Shown piece after piece: positions 19,254 to 27,961 of a DNA stretch of 39,026 nt (its first letter is position 1; each line of letters starts with the position of its first letter). The notes below the pieces were generated by a model. It made no database searches. It saw only the letters and a program-made list of their open reading frames with translations, and was not told the origin of the DNA. This stretch comes from a bacterium (GTDB lineage: Bacteria; Planctomycetota; Planctomycetia; Kolteriales; Kolteriaceae), in assembly GCA_019748235.1 (NCBI GenBank), contig JAIEPU010000026.1:1-39026 (forward strand). Reading direction: 5' to 3'. A program made the translations under genes and the position numbers.

Positions 19254-20852
19254 TCACTTTTCTGCCAAAATTCCAAGGCTACGTAGTCGTGACCAAAGCG
19301 TGGTGGACTTCATACCGAGCAAGGCGGCCGCGCCATCCTCGCCGTAGACTTGTCCGTTACATTGCTTCAAGGCGCGTTCGAAATTGGCCCGCTCCATTTC
19401 TTTCATTTCCGAGAGCGTCAACACGGGCGTCGCATCAACCTCCTCACGGAGGGGCGTAGGCCTCTGCGGAAGTCGCTGCTTGAATTCCCCAAGTTCGAAC
19501 TTGAGTTTTCCGCCACGAGAGCGGATCAAGGCACGCTCGATGACGTTTTGCAATTCGCGGATATTCCCCGGCCAATCGTAACGCTCGAGGATCGCGAGGT
19601 CGCCGCGAGTCAGCTTTCGTGGAGGGAGATTCAACTGGTCGCAGAAGTGTCGCACGAAGTGCACGGCGAGCGGGCCTATGTCCGCGGTTCGGTCCCGAAG
19701 TGATGGCACCTGGATAGGAAAGACACCCAAGCGATAGTAAAGGTCCTCGCGAAAGCGGTCGGCACGTGAGTCCGCCTCCAGATCCCGATTCGTGGCGGCG
19801 ATGATCCGCACATCGACGCGTCGCGAGTTCTCTTCCCCTACCCGCTCGAATTCCCGTTCTTGTAAGACGCGCAGTAGCTTGCTCTGCAAGTCCAACGGGA
19901 TTTCGCCGACTTCATCGAGGAAGATCGTTCCGCCGTCGGCCAACTGGAATCGGCCGATCCGGTCACGCAGCGCCCCGGTGAACGCGCCTTTGGCATGTCC
20001 AAAGAACTCGCTCTCGAATAACTCTTTGGGGATCGACGCGCAGTTCACCTTTACCAGGGGACGATCCCGGCGCTGGCTCCGCTGGTGAATGGCGCGCGCC
20101 ACCAACTCCTTACCGGTGCCGGATTCGCCAAGGATTAAGACGTTCGCATGAGTGCCCGCCACCAGATCAATCTGTTCCTGCACCTTTTTGAGTCCGGGAC
20201 TCGAGCCGACAATGTCGCCAAAGGCTTGCGACTGCGAAATCTCCTCCCGGAGATATTCGTTCTCCCATTCCAGTCGGTGCTTCAGCTGCTCGATTTCCTC
20301 AAAAGCTCGCGCGTTAACGATAGTGATGGCGGCGTGATCGGCGAAAAGGCGCAGCCAACGCAAATCGACCTCATTCAATTCGACGCGGCTGAAAACGGCT
20401 ATCACTCCCAACGTTTCGCTGCCGAAGATGAGTGGTTGACCAGCGAAACTGCGGATATGTTCGCGGGTCGCCCAATCGGGCTGGGCGATCCACTCGGGTT
20501 GCTCGGCGGCATCGGCTACGAACAAAGGGATCCCCGTCGCTGCGATCTGACCCACTTTCCGAGCTCCCACAGGAAAGCGCTGGAAATTGCCATCGGTCCG
20601 CATCCAATTGGCACCGGGTTCCGCCAAAGATCGACCGCTGCTTGCCTCCAAGTGGAGGCAGTGCGATTGGTCGGGGCACTCGGGTCGCATGCGGCAAGTC
20701 GCGCAAATATCACCGGGGCCGGTGAGCCAGATGCGAGCAAGCGCGACGTGCGGTTGCTCAGCAAGCCCATCCACGATGATTCGAAGCACGCGACATTCCG
20801 AACGCTCACGAGAAGCCGTCATCAAGATCTGCTGTAGTGCGTCGTTTTGCAT
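19254..20852 (-). CDS. Sigma-54-dependent activator: GAF, AAA+ and Fis-type HTH
   Basis: A 532-residue bacterial enhancer-binding protein. The N-terminal GAF domain (about 20-180) contains a four-Cys cluster (CATC at 50-53, Cys59, Cys65). The AAA+ domain (about 210-440) has Walker A GESGTGKE (242-249), the sigma-54-contacting GAFTGA loop (289-294) and Walker B IFLDEVGEI (Asp313, Glu314). The C-terminal segment (about 480-530) is a Fis-type helix-turn-helix with GAAALLGMKSTTLWSRL. ATG 20852 is preferred; a TTG at 20885 would add 11 residues without a ribosome site. It is divergent from the AhpD-like operon, and the intervening twin palindromes and -24/-12 promoter make that operon its target. 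The Cys cluster suggests redox or metal sensing, by inference. Confidence 0.93.
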   Translation of the reverse strand: MQNDALQQILMTASRERSECRVLRIIVDGLAEQPHVALARIWLTGPGDICATCRMRPECPDQSHCLHLEASSGRSLAEPGANWMRTDGNFQRFPVGARKVGQIAATGIPLFVADAAEQPEWIAQPDWATREHIRSFAGQPLIFGSETLGVIAVFSRVELNEVDLRWLRLFADHAAITIVNARAFEEIEQLKHRLEWENEYLREEISQSQAFGDIVGSSPGLKKVQEQIDLVAGTHANVLILGESGTGKELVARAIHQRSQRRDRPLVKVNCASIPKELFESEFFGHAKGAFTGALRDRIGRFQLADGGTIFLDEVGEIPLDLQSKLLRVLQEREFERVGEENSRRVDVRIIAATNRDLEADSRADRFREDLYYRLGVFPIQVPSLRDRTADIGPLAVHFVRHFCDQLNLPPRKLTRGDLAILERYDWPGNIRELQNVIERALIRSRGGKLKFELGEFKQRLPQRPTPLREEVDATPVLTLSEMKEMERANFERALKQCNGQVYGEDGAAALLGMKSTTLWSRLRSLGILAEK

Positions 20853-20905
20853 AACCAATTCTGGGATCCGCAGAGGACGCGGCAAAACGAAATATCGGTA
20901 GATTC

Positions 20906-20939
20906 CACTGAATTATCGGTGCCCACTGAATTATCAGTG
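20906..20939. promoter_or_regulatory. Two tandem 16-bp palindromes, probable enhancer sites (UAS)
   Basis: CACTGA-ATTA-TCGGTG (20906-20921) and CACTGA-ATTA-TCAGTG (20924-20939) are near-identical, the second a perfect palindrome in its arms, with centres 18 bases apart. They lie 54-87 bases ahead of the activator start and about 100-120 bases ahead of the predicted start point of the divergent operon, the usual position for binding sites of a sigma-54 activator. Confidence 0.7.
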
Positions 20940-21008
20940 AGTTTCAAGAAGGACAACAAATCTACACAAACTCAATCCATTATTGCCTTTGAGAAAAATC
21001 ATCGATGT

Positions 21009-21024
21009 TGGCATTAGCCGTGCA
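21009..21024 (+). promoter_or_regulatory. Sigma-54 (-24/-12) promoter of the AhpD-like operon
   Basis: TTGGCATTAGCCGTGCA matches the consensus TGGCAC-N5-TTGCA well. The invariant GG (21010-21011) and GC (21022-21023) are exactly 12 bases apart. Transcription would start near 21035, leaving a leader of about 77 bases before ATG 21112. Confidence 0.72.
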
Positions 21025-21111
21025 ATACCTGTGGAGCACGAGATGAGGAAGTGGGCATGTCGCTCACATTTCCCCCTCAAGGTCGAATAAGCTTTCACAG
21101 GAGTGATGAGA

Positions 21112-21663
21112 ATGCAACGCATCAATGCCATTGCCCCCCAGACTGCGACCGGGACAGTAAAAAGCCTGCTGGACGGTGTGCAGCAAAAGCTCGGCTTCGT
21201 CCCAAACCTTATGCGTACGCTCGCTGTTTCACCTGCCACTCTCGACTCTTATCTGAGTTTTGGGGAACGCCTGGGACACGGGATACTTAGCGCGAAACTT
21301 CGCGAACAGCTTGCTCTGACCATCGCATATAGCAACTCATGCGAATACTGCCTAGCCGCACATACGGCGATCGGTGGATTGCTCGGTCTGACCCCCTCCC
21401 AACTGGAGGCTGCGTATACCGCCGACTCCACAGATCCTCAGATCGCTGCCGCGCTGCGGTTCGCGCAGGAAGTCGTTCAGAGCCAAGGTCATGTCAGCGA
21501 GGAGGAGCTAGCCGCAATTCGTCAGGCAGGCTACAGCGATGCCGAAATCGCAGAGATCGTTGGACACGTCGCACTCAATGTCTTCACGAATTATTTCAAC
21601 AGCATCGCCCAGACCGATGTGGACTTCCCAAAGACCAGAAAGTCGGTGCCATCACACGCGTGA
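21112..21663 (+). CDS. AhpD-like / carboxymuconolactone decarboxylase family protein
   Basis: A 183-residue all-helical protein of the CMD/AhpD family, of the peroxidase-related type. The redox motif CEYCLAAH (Cys77, Cys80, His84) is complete, as needed for alkylhydroperoxidase-type thiol chemistry, within AIAYSNSCEYCLAAHTAIG-like context. KLGFVPNLMRTLAVSPATLDSYLSF and EIVGHVALNVFTNYFNSIAQTDVDFP are typical of the family. ATG 21112 has AGGAG 8 bases upstream, better placed than GTG 21103 or ATG 21106. It is the first gene after the sigma-54 promoter. A role in removing organic peroxides or similar electrophiles is inference from the family. Confidence 0.92.
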   Translation: MQRINAIAPQTATGTVKSLLDGVQQKLGFVPNLMRTLAVSPATLDSYLSFGERLGHGILSAKLREQLALTIAYSNSCEYCLAAHTAIGGLLGLTPSQLEAAYTADSTDPQIAAALRFAQEVVQSQGHVSEEELAAIRQAGYSDAEIAEIVGHVALNVFTNYFNSIAQTDVDFPKTRKSVPSHA

Positions 21664-21772
21664 GTAGAGTGTATCCCTACTGCTGATGGGAGGCGCGGAT
21701 ATGACTTTTCTTGTGCCCTCTCCCAAAGTATAGGTGACTCCGATTCTCTAGAGTTCAATGGAGGGACTCAGG

Positions 21773-22237
21773 ATGACAACCTTGATCCGACCACCATTTA
21801 CGCGCGAAACGGCACTGGCGAAGGTGCGGGCTGCCGAAGACGCTTGGAATTCGCGCGATCCCGTTCACGTGTCGATGAGCTATTCACCCGATTCCATCTG
21901 GCGCAATCGAAGTCAGTTTGTGAGGGGCCGCCGCGAGATCCGGGAGTTCCTGGCTGGCAAATGGGAACGGGAACTGGACGATCGACTGGTAAAGGCATTG
22001 TGGTCGTTCGACGAGACCCGCATCGCGGTGCGTTTCCAGTACGAATGGCACAACAATTTGGAAGGGTGGTTCCGTAGCTACGGCAACGAACTTTGGGAAT
22101 TCGACGACGATGGCCTGATGCGTCGGCGTGAGGCCAGCATTAACGACGTGGCCATCGCCGAATGCGATCGCAAATTCTTCTGGCCCGCCCCCGGTGCCCG
22201 ACCGGCGGACCATCCCGGCATCCCCGACATTCAATAG
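21773..22237 (+). CDS. DUF1348 / NTF2-like (SnoaL-type) protein
   Basis: A 154-residue NTF2-fold protein of the DUF1348 family. [11 protein letters not shown](S)[42 protein letters not shown] and [22 protein letters not shown] are signature pieces. ATG 21773 follows GGAGGG by 7 bases and is preferred over ATG 21758, which overlaps that site. The molecular function is not established; the fold has a pocket that commonly binds small hydrophobic molecules. It is the second gene of the sigma-54 operon, about 110 bases after the AhpD-like gene. A degenerate copy lies at 31122-31399. Confidence 0.9.
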   Translation: MTTLIRPPFTRETALAKVRAAEDAWNSRDPVHVSMSYSPDSIWRNRSQFVRGRREIREFLAGKWERELDDRLVKALWSFDETRIAVRFQYEWHNNLEGWFRSYGNELWEFDDDGLMRRREASINDVAIAECDRKFFWPAPGARPADHPGIPDIQ

Positions 22238-22280
22238 CATTCGATCCGTTACTTCAATTTCTTAATCTGGAGACTCGATC

Positions 22281-23249
22281 ATGTTTCGCACGTTAAAACG
22301 AACTCTCGCTCTCACCCTGCTTACATTCGCCGCGCTAAACTATGCCGCTCCCAAAGTGGCTTTATCACAGTATCTCCCCAAAGTGCTGCACAAAACAATC
22401 AAGGTTGGCGACCTTGATATCTTCTATCGCGAGGCCGGCCCCAAGGATGCCCCCGCAATCTTACTCCTGCATGGCTTCCCGACCAGTTCGCAGATGTTCC
22501 GAAACCTCATCCCGATGCTCGCGGACAAGTTTCGCGTCATCGCTCCGGACTATCCTGGCTATGGCCACAGTTCGATGCCGCAACGAGACAAGTTCGCTTA
22601 CACCTTCGACAATCTGGCCAAGGTAATCGATGAGTTCACCGAGAAGGTCGGCCTGACGGAATTCGCGCTTTATGTGCAGGACTACGGCGCGCCGATCGGC
22701 TACCGCTTGGCGTCGCGGCATCCTGATCGAATTACTGCCATCGTCGTGCAGAACGGGAACGCCTATGACGAAGGGATCGACAACGACTTTTGGAAGCCGA
22801 TCAAGGCGTACTGGAACGAGCCGACGAGCCAGGAGAAGCGCGACGCGATTCGCAATCTGCTCACCTATGAGGCCACCAAGTGGCAGTACATGACGGGAGT
22901 AAAGAATCCCGAACTCGTCAGCCCCGACGGGGCCGCCCACGATCAGTTCCTACTCGACCGCAAGGGTAATGACGAGATTCAACTCGACTTGTTCCTCAGC
23001 TATGGGAGCAATCCGCCGCTTTATCCGCAGTGGCAAGAGTATTTCCGCAAGCATCAACCTCCGATGCTGATCGTCTGGGGGAAGAACGACCAGATCTTCC
23101 CCGCGGCTGGAGCGGAGCCTTACAAGCGTGACCTCAAGACGCTGGAGTTCCACTTGCTCGACGCTGGCCACTTCGCGCTGGAATCAAACGGCGACGAGAT
23201 CGCGAAGCTCATGCGGGAATTTCTGGGAACGCATGTCACGACAAAGTAG
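22281..23249 (+). CDS. Exported alpha/beta hydrolase, haloalkane dehalogenase/epoxide hydrolase type
   Basis: A 322-residue alpha/beta-hydrolase fold enzyme. Residues 1-29 form a signal peptide (basic start, hydrophobic core, then PKVALSQ). HGFPTSS (64-70) supplies the oxyanion region. The nucleophile elbow VQDYGAP places Asp134 as the nucleophile, as in haloalkane dehalogenases and epoxide hydrolases rather than Ser esterases. The catalytic His is His297 in DAGHFALE, and an acid is likely in [14 protein letters not shown] sits 8 bases before ATG 22281. It is the third gene of the sigma-54 operon. The substrate is unknown; a C-X or epoxide bond is the family expectation. A deleted relic is at 31441-31745. 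Confidence 0.9.
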   Translation: MFRTLKRTLALTLLTFAALNYAAPKVALSQYLPKVLHKTIKVGDLDIFYREAGPKDAPAILLLHGFPTSSQMFRNLIPMLADKFRVIAPDYPGYGHSSMPQRDKFAYTFDNLAKVIDEFTEKVGLTEFALYVQDYGAPIGYRLASRHPDRITAIVVQNGNAYDEGIDNDFWKPIKAYWNEPTSQEKRDAIRNLLTYEATKWQYMTGVKNPELVSPDGAAHDQFLLDRKGNDEIQLDLFLSYGSNPPLYPQWQEYFRKHQPPMLIVWGKNDQIFPAAGAEPYKRDLKTLEFHLLDAGHFALESNGDEIAKLMREFLGTHVTTK

Positions 23250-23261
23250 TCGCGGTTAGGT

Positions 23262-23289
23262 GATACCCTTGCGCATGGCCAAGGGTATC
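23262..23289. repeat. 10-bp perfect hairpin between the hydrolase and PNPOx genes
   Basis: GATACCCTTG (23262-23271) and CAAGGGTATC (23280-23289) are perfectly complementary with an 8-base loop, in the 73-base intercistronic gap. There is no T run beyond GTTTC. It could partly terminate transcription, set a processing site or protect the upstream mRNA. Confidence 0.55.
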
Positions 23290-23322
23290 GTTTCAAGTTG
23301 ATTCGTTTAAAGAGAGTGATTT

Positions 23323-23958
23323 ATGTCCGCCACAACTAGTCAGAACCAACGAGAATACCCAAGCGACATCGCGTTCTCTCCCGCGGTCAAGACGATCCAG
23401 AAGCAGAAGGGTTCTCGCGAAAGTTACGCTCGAATGGAACGGGGCGAGGGGTGGCAGACAACCATTACTCCAGAGCTGACGGTTTTTCTGGCCGACCTCG
23501 ACATGTTCTATCTCGGCTCCGCGAGCGCCGACGGGCAACCTTACATTCAGTATCGTGGCGGATCGCCCGGATTCCTCAAAGTCATCGACGAACACACGCT
23601 CGGGTTCGCTGACTTCGGAGGCAATCGCCAGTACATCACCCTCGGCAACTTAAGCGAAAACTCGAAAGCGTTCCTGTTCCTGATGGACTACGCCCACCGT
23701 CGGCGAGTCAAGATTTGGGGCACAGCCCGAGTTGTCGAGGGGGATCCGGCACTCGAGAAGCGGTTGAGTGATCCGATGTATCCCGGCAAAGTTGAGCGAG
23801 CGATCTTGTTCACCGTTGAAGCTTGGGACGTGAACTGTCAGCAGCACATCCATCAGCGATTCTCGCAACGGCAAATCGCACCAGTGATCGAGCAACTCAA
23901 GGCTCGTATCGCTGAACTCGAAACCCTGCTCGAAGAAGGGCGAGGTCATCATCATTAA
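23323..23958 (+). CDS. Pyridoxamine 5'-phosphate oxidase-like FMN-binding protein
   Basis: A 211-residue split-barrel flavin protein. The core FYLGSASADGQPYIQYRGGSPGFLKVIDEHTLGFADFGGNRQYITLGNL is the PNPOx-like cofactor region, followed by FLMDYAHRRRVKIWGTARVV. The N-terminal extension REYPSDIAFSPAVKTIQ and the C-terminal coiled segment ending GRGHHH are typical of the longer group of this family. It probably reduces small molecules with FMN rather than oxidising pyridoxamine phosphate. It is the last gene of the sigma-54 operon, separated from the hydrolase by a hairpin. ATG 23323 has AGAGAG upstream. A fragment of a second copy is at 31786-31929. Confidence 0.9.
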   Translation: MSATTSQNQREYPSDIAFSPAVKTIQKQKGSRESYARMERGEGWQTTITPELTVFLADLDMFYLGSASADGQPYIQYRGGSPGFLKVIDEHTLGFADFGGNRQYITLGNLSENSKAFLFLMDYAHRRRVKIWGTARVVEGDPALEKRLSDPMYPGKVERAILFTVEAWDVNCQQHIHQRFSQRQIAPVIEQLKARIAELETLLEEGRGHHH

Positions 23959-23965
23959 CGGGAAG

Positions 23966-23979
23966 CGAGGTATCCCTCG
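23966..23979. terminator. Short hairpin after the PNPOx gene
   Basis: CGAGG-TATC-CCTCG (23966-23979) follows the last gene of the sigma-54 operon by a few bases and faces the convergent GH99 gene. The stem is only 5 bp and has no T run, so a terminator role is tentative. Confidence 0.3.
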
Positions 23980-24074
23980 TCACTTGTACCAGCACTGTAA
24001 CGTACCGGAAACGCGACCCCTTAACTCGACGATTCCTGTCGCGTAGACAATCAGAATGTCAAGCGAGGGTCGCT

Positions 24075-25193
24075 TTACTGCTTGGTTGGCGAAGTGGTTG
24101 TTCGGGTTGCTTCGAACCGCGCCACCCACTCCTTGGTTCGTCTCAGGTAGAAGTCCGGCGGGTCAGGGGAATAGTCCTCATAGGTAAAGCTGTCGATCTT
24201 CTTCGGCATCGCGGGCTCGATCTGCGTTCCCTCGTGCCACTCATTATAGGATGTGATGCTGACCCATTGGGACCTGGTATCGAGCGCTGCCGCAAACATG
24301 CGGTCATAAAAGGCACCACGCTGGCGCTGGCGAGAGTTTCGGCCATTCATCGGGCGGATCCGTGTATCTTCGTACCCTGGCGCTACGCTCGGGATGAATA
24401 ACAAATGGTGCCGCTCCGCGAATCGAGCCAACGTCGGCCAGTTAGCCACCGTGGAGCCATAAGAAAACCCTTCACAGCCGAAGTATGTGTAAAAGCCATC
24501 GAAGCCGCCGCGCGTAATCGACAGACCGTCCCAGGGAAAGACCCACAGACCAATGACCACCGCGTCGAACTTTGTGCCACGCAGCGTGTGTGCGCCTTCC
24601 GCCTTTAGTACCTCGGCCCACTCTTTCGACGGTGTAAGGTATGAATCGTACACGTAGAACATGGGCCGATTGCCAAGTTCTGCGGCGCGATACCATCCGG
24701 CATGCTCGCCATGACGATCAATCAAATATTTGATTGCCTCACGTGTCGTGAGCGCGTTGCGTCCTTGGAACGGCTCGATATGAATCGCCACTTGCAGACC
24801 ATGAGCGGCTGCCGCATCGAGCAAACGAGGCAAGTTTTGGTCGGTGAACGAATCACGTCCCCACCAACTCGCCACTAAGACGCCGATCCCCGCGGAACGA
24901 AGTTCCTGCATCTGCCGATCCAGCGTCTGCTTATCGTTTGGACTATAACACCCTCCCTGAGGATAGAAATTCGCTCCGATGTCATCGCCGCCAGGAAACT
25001 GTCGGCCAGGAGCGCCGGATACCGGATGGTTCCAATTCGAGTACCGTCCGTCAATCTTTGGCGTGCCGTACCAGCCATAGTAAAAGGCATGAACATTGGG
25101 CGAAGCCTTCACTTCGGAGGTCTGATCCGCAGCGGCATGGGAGATCAGCGTGCTGAGCGCCATGAAAGTGAACACGTTCAAGCAACGCGACAT
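24075..25193 (-). CDS. Exported glycoside hydrolase family 99-like protein (endo-alpha-mannosidase type)
   Basis: A 372-residue secreted carbohydrate-active enzyme. It starts with a signal peptide (MSRCLNVFTFMALSTLISHAAA). The GH99 pattern is clear in order: HAFYYGWYGTP, WNHP, GANFYPQGGCYS, GIGVLVASWWG, VAIHIEPF, MFYVYDSY, GFDGFYTYFG, GYEDTRIRP and SYNEWHEGTQIEP. The last motif contains the two conserved acidic residues (Glu318 and Glu321) used by endo-alpha-1,2-mannosidases/mannanases in a neighbouring-group mechanism. ATG 25193 is selected because AAGGAG precedes it by 10 bases and the signal peptide starts there; the in-frame extension to 25343 is not protein-like. Related planctomycete proteins may act on other sulfated or mannose-containing glycans. 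The gene is transcribed alone. Confidence 0.88.
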   Translation of the reverse strand: MSRCLNVFTFMALSTLISHAAADQTSEVKASPNVHAFYYGWYGTPKIDGRYSNWNHPVSGAPGRQFPGGDDIGANFYPQGGCYSPNDKQTLDRQMQELRSAGIGVLVASWWGRDSFTDQNLPRLLDAAAAHGLQVAIHIEPFQGRNALTTREAIKYLIDRHGEHAGWYRAAELGNRPMFYVYDSYLTPSKEWAEVLKAEGAHTLRGTKFDAVVIGLWVFPWDGLSITRGGFDGFYTYFGCEGFSYGSTVANWPTLARFAERHHLLFIPSVAPGYEDTRIRPMNGRNSRQRQRGAFYDRMFAAALDTRSQWVSITSYNEWHEGTQIEPAMPKKIDSFTYEDYSPDPPDFYLRRTKEWVARFEATRTTTSPTKQ

Positions 25194-25600
25194 CAAATGA
25201 ATGCTCCTTAGCCGATAGTTCCCAGATAGTCCTTGTGAGCCCGCATTCGGACTACCGTACCGACGCGCTCTTTCGATATCAACGATCTTGCGACTGCCAT
25301 CGGCCTTCGTATGTCCCCTGCTCGGCTCAGGGCCGCGGATCAAGAGATTGACTCACCTCGTTGTTGTCCCTGTAGGCATGCAAATTACTCAGCGGGTGAC
25401 CAAAAGTCATCGACTCCGCTTCATTAAGCGATCAGCACTAAGACTTCCGGGTCACAAACAACAACGCGGACGATCTACTTCGCTCCCATCAACTAACGTT
25501 TCTCAGACATCATGGGTTGGCATCAGGTCGAAATGGCATTGGGATCATTCGCACGCTTATCCCCCAGCGAACACTGGCGGACTTTTTCCTCTGTCTGTTG
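25194..25600. other. 407-base gap without a recognisable gene
   Basis: It separates the GH99 start from the end of the VIT-family gene. It presumably holds the GH99 promoter; I see no strong hairpin, repeat or conserved coding segment. Confidence 0.5.
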
Positions 25601-26296
25601 TTAAACAGCAGTCCCGACGAGTGCGCCGATGCCCCACGTCAAGAGCATGGCCATCGCGCCCCAGAAGGTGACACGCGCCGCCGCTCGAAGGACCGGCGCG
25701 CCACCTACCTGAGCGCCAACGCCACCGAGCAATCCCAGAAAGATGAGCGAAGTAACAGCCACCACCCAGATCACTACGCGGGCTGGAGAAATGAGGACCA
25801 TCGCCAGCGGCATGGCCGCGCCTACTGCAAATGTGCCAGCCGACGCAAAGGCCGCTTGCACGGGTCGAGCGGTCAACGTTTCGGAAATCCCCAGTTCATC
25901 CCGCGCATGGGCCGCCAAGGCATCATGCTTCATCAATTGGCTAGCGACTTCCTCCGCAAGGGAAGGCTCGAGTCCTCTTGCCACATAGATTCCCGCAAGT
26001 TCCTCATGTTCATTCTCTGGACTTGACGCGAGTTCGCTTCGTTCCTTCGCCAAGTCTGCGCCTTCCGTGTCGGCTTGTGAGCTTACTGACACGTATTCAC
26101 CGGCCGCCATCGACATCGCTCCGGCCACCAAGCCCGCGACGCCAGCCACCAGGATTTGGCTGGTTGTTGCATTTGACGCAGCTACTCCCAGGATCAAGCT
26201 GGCCGTCGAAACAATTCCATCATTGGCGCCTAGGACCGCTGCGCGAAGCCAACCGATGTGTTCGGTGCGATGACCTTCGGGATGGTGCGGCTTCAT
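25601..26296 (-). CDS. VIT1/CCC1-family iron/manganese transporter
   Basis: A 231-residue membrane protein of the vacuolar iron transporter family, which exports Fe2+ or Mn2+ from the cytoplasm. WLRAAVLGANDGIVSTASLILGVAAS is the first-helix signature. GLVAGAMSMAAGEYVSVSSQADTE is the second-helix signature and leads into the acidic cytoplasmic metal-binding segment (about 75-135, with several Glu residues). Three further hydrophobic helices follow (about 145-230). ATG 26296 has AGGGA about 10 bases upstream. It is monocistronic. Length and topology are normal for bacterial members. Iron detoxification is inference from the family. Confidence 0.93.
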   Translation of the reverse strand: MKPHHPEGHRTEHIGWLRAAVLGANDGIVSTASLILGVAASNATTSQILVAGVAGLVAGAMSMAAGEYVSVSSQADTEGADLAKERSELASSPENEHEELAGIYVARGLEPSLAEEVASQLMKHDALAAHARDELGISETLTARPVQAAFASAGTFAVGAAMPLAMVLISPARVVIWVVAVTSLIFLGLLGGVGAQVGGAPVLRAAARVTFWGAMAMLLTWGIGALVGTAV

Positions 26297-26575
26297 CGAC
26301 TTGATTCCCTGAAATGACTCTTCAATAGCGTGGATTCTATCGTCGCGCGAACGGCAATCAGACTAACATGGCCGAAACAGGCGGCTCGGATCGTAAGAAT
26401 CCGAAGCCTCTGGATTCATATGTCGAGCTCAACCATCCTCGGCCGCTCCAAGGGGGAATTCAATTCAAAAGCGCTTAGCGACCTATAAGCCGGCTTTCTC
26501 TCGGGGAACCCATCTTCGATCGAATTAAATCAAATATTCAAGATCGCAAATCATCCGATCGTCGAACTCGTTGTA

Positions 26576-26601
26576 GGCTCATGACTGACTCGTCATGAGC
26601 C
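26576..26601 (-). terminator. 10-bp perfect hairpin terminator of the TPR protein gene
   Basis: GGCTCATGAC (26576-26585) and GTCATGAGCC (26592-26601) pair perfectly with a 6-base loop, 16 bases past the stop codon of the minus-strand TPR gene. It lacks a clear U run. The rest of the 321-base gap 26297-26617 shows no gene. Confidence 0.6.
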
Positions 26602-26617
26602 CACACGATTTTCAGTC

Positions 26618-27961
26618 TCAGGGGACGAGCAACATTTGCACTCCCTGACCATCCCCAAGTGATATTGCAAAGCCATTATCGACGGGTGAGATGCGCCCAA
26701 CAATCACGCTCCCATCATCAGACTCCAGTACAACATTTGAGCCCTCCAAGGCATAAACTCCCTCGAGAGGGGCTTGGGACCCTTGTTGCACCCAAGTGAA
26801 CTCTCCGTTATCCTTTAGCACAAGCTCATAGTCGCGTTCCTTAGGTCCTCTCCAGGTACCTATTAGTTTAGAGCGGTCGACCTTGAAATCTGAATGCTGC
26901 TCCGACAAAACGCTTGGTTTATCCGGAACCTGTCCACCGACCATCGATAATAATTCGATGCCAACTGGGTCGTTGGGAACGAGTCGAAGGAATGCCTCAA
27001 ACTCCCGCGACGCTGCCCCGCTGTCACCCTTGACGAGATAGTGATAGCCTAGGAGAAAACGAGTATCTGGCGCGTCCGAGTGATCGGCTCGGTATCGTTC
27101 GAGTTGCTTCAGATGGCCTAGATAAGTTCCTTCATCAGGGTAAAGTCCGATCATCGTTCGATAGCTCCATGGCGGTCCTGCCGCAAGAACGGCATATGCG
27201 GCAGTCGCGGAGGGACCGTACTGCTTTTGTGCGAATAAGACGAGCGATCGGAATTCATGGATGATTGCATCGTTCGGACTCGCAGCAACCGCGAGGTCGA
27301 CAAGTCTGAGTGCGGAGGGATAATCTCTGTTAAAGAATGCTTCGCGGGCTTGATTGAACGTATTTAAACTCGCCGCGACTGAAGTATTCGCAGAGGCAGC
27401 ATAGATCGGCTGCCCATAATCAATCACCACCGTCGTGCCGGCCGGTGGAGGCACGAAGAACGGATTGCGATATCCGGACAAACCAAATCGGTACGCTCCT
27501 CGATAAGCAGTCCAGGGCGCAACTCCGAGCGTCGTATATACGGGATATTGTGACCAGCGATACTGCCACCAACTATTCGCCGCAGGCGTTCCCGTAGGAC
27601 CTTGCCAGGGTCCACGATACCATTCCCGATGCGCTTCATATCGATTTTGTGACCAGTCGTGCCAGTCCGCGCGATATCGTGCTCGCGTCAGTTTGTTGTT
27701 ATCTTCAACCGAATCATTTGCTTCACTGGTAAACTGATTTTGAAGATTGTTTTGGATCTCCCTCCGATAAGCATCGGAATTCTCACGAGCGTTAAGAAGC
27801 CGCTGTTCGAGAAGCTCACGACGAGCGCGTCGACTCTCGACGGCATTATCGATCGCTCGTCCCACAGCCTTTAGTGGTCCGGGCTTATCTTGGGCATATG
27901 TTCCCGTGAACGAACTTATCGTCAAGCAAACGACGATTGCCTGATTGAGTAAAGACCGCAT
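26618..27961 (-). CDS. Secreted TPR-containing protein
   Basis: A 447-residue exported protein. The signal peptide is MRSLLNQAIVVCLTISSFTGTYA, and ATG 27961 is chosen because AAGGA lies 9 bases upstream (the frame extends to 28252 without coding character). A basic helical segment follows (about 30-75), then an aromatic, Trp/Tyr/Pro-rich stretch (WHDWSQNRYEAHREWY and nearby). TPR-like helices span about 185-330 (FNQAREAFFNRDYPSALRLVDLAVAASPND and DTRFLLGYHYLVKGDSGAASREFEAFLRLVPND). The C-terminal 75 residues form a lipocalin-like beta unit beginning LIGTWRGP. Similar secreted TPR proteins are common and uncharacterised in planctomycetes. A periplasmic protein-interaction role is inference. 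Confidence 0.78.
   Translation of the reverse strand: MRSLLNQAIVVCLTISSFTGTYAQDKPGPLKAVGRAIDNAVESRRARRELLEQRLLNARENSDAYRREIQNNLQNQFTSEANDSVEDNNKLTRARYRADWHDWSQNRYEAHREWYRGPWQGPTGTPAANSWWQYRWSQYPVYTTLGVAPWTAYRGAYRFGLSGYRNPFFVPPPAGTTVVIDYGQPIYAASANTSVAASLNTFNQAREAFFNRDYPSALRLVDLAVAASPNDAIIHEFRSLVLFAQKQYGPSATAAYAVLAAGPPWSYRTMIGLYPDEGTYLGHLKQLERYRADHSDAPDTRFLLGYHYLVKGDSGAASREFEAFLRLVPNDPVGIELLSMVGGQVPDKPSVLSEQHSDFKVDRSKLIGTWRGPKERDYELVLKDNGEFTWVQQGSQAPLEGVYALEGSNVVLESDDGSVIVGRISPVDNGFAISLGDGQGVQMLLVP

Noticed and set aside
25540..25560. TGGCATTGGG as a second sigma-54 promoter
   Set aside because: No GC is found 12 bases after the GG in the right context, and no gene starts downstream on that strand.
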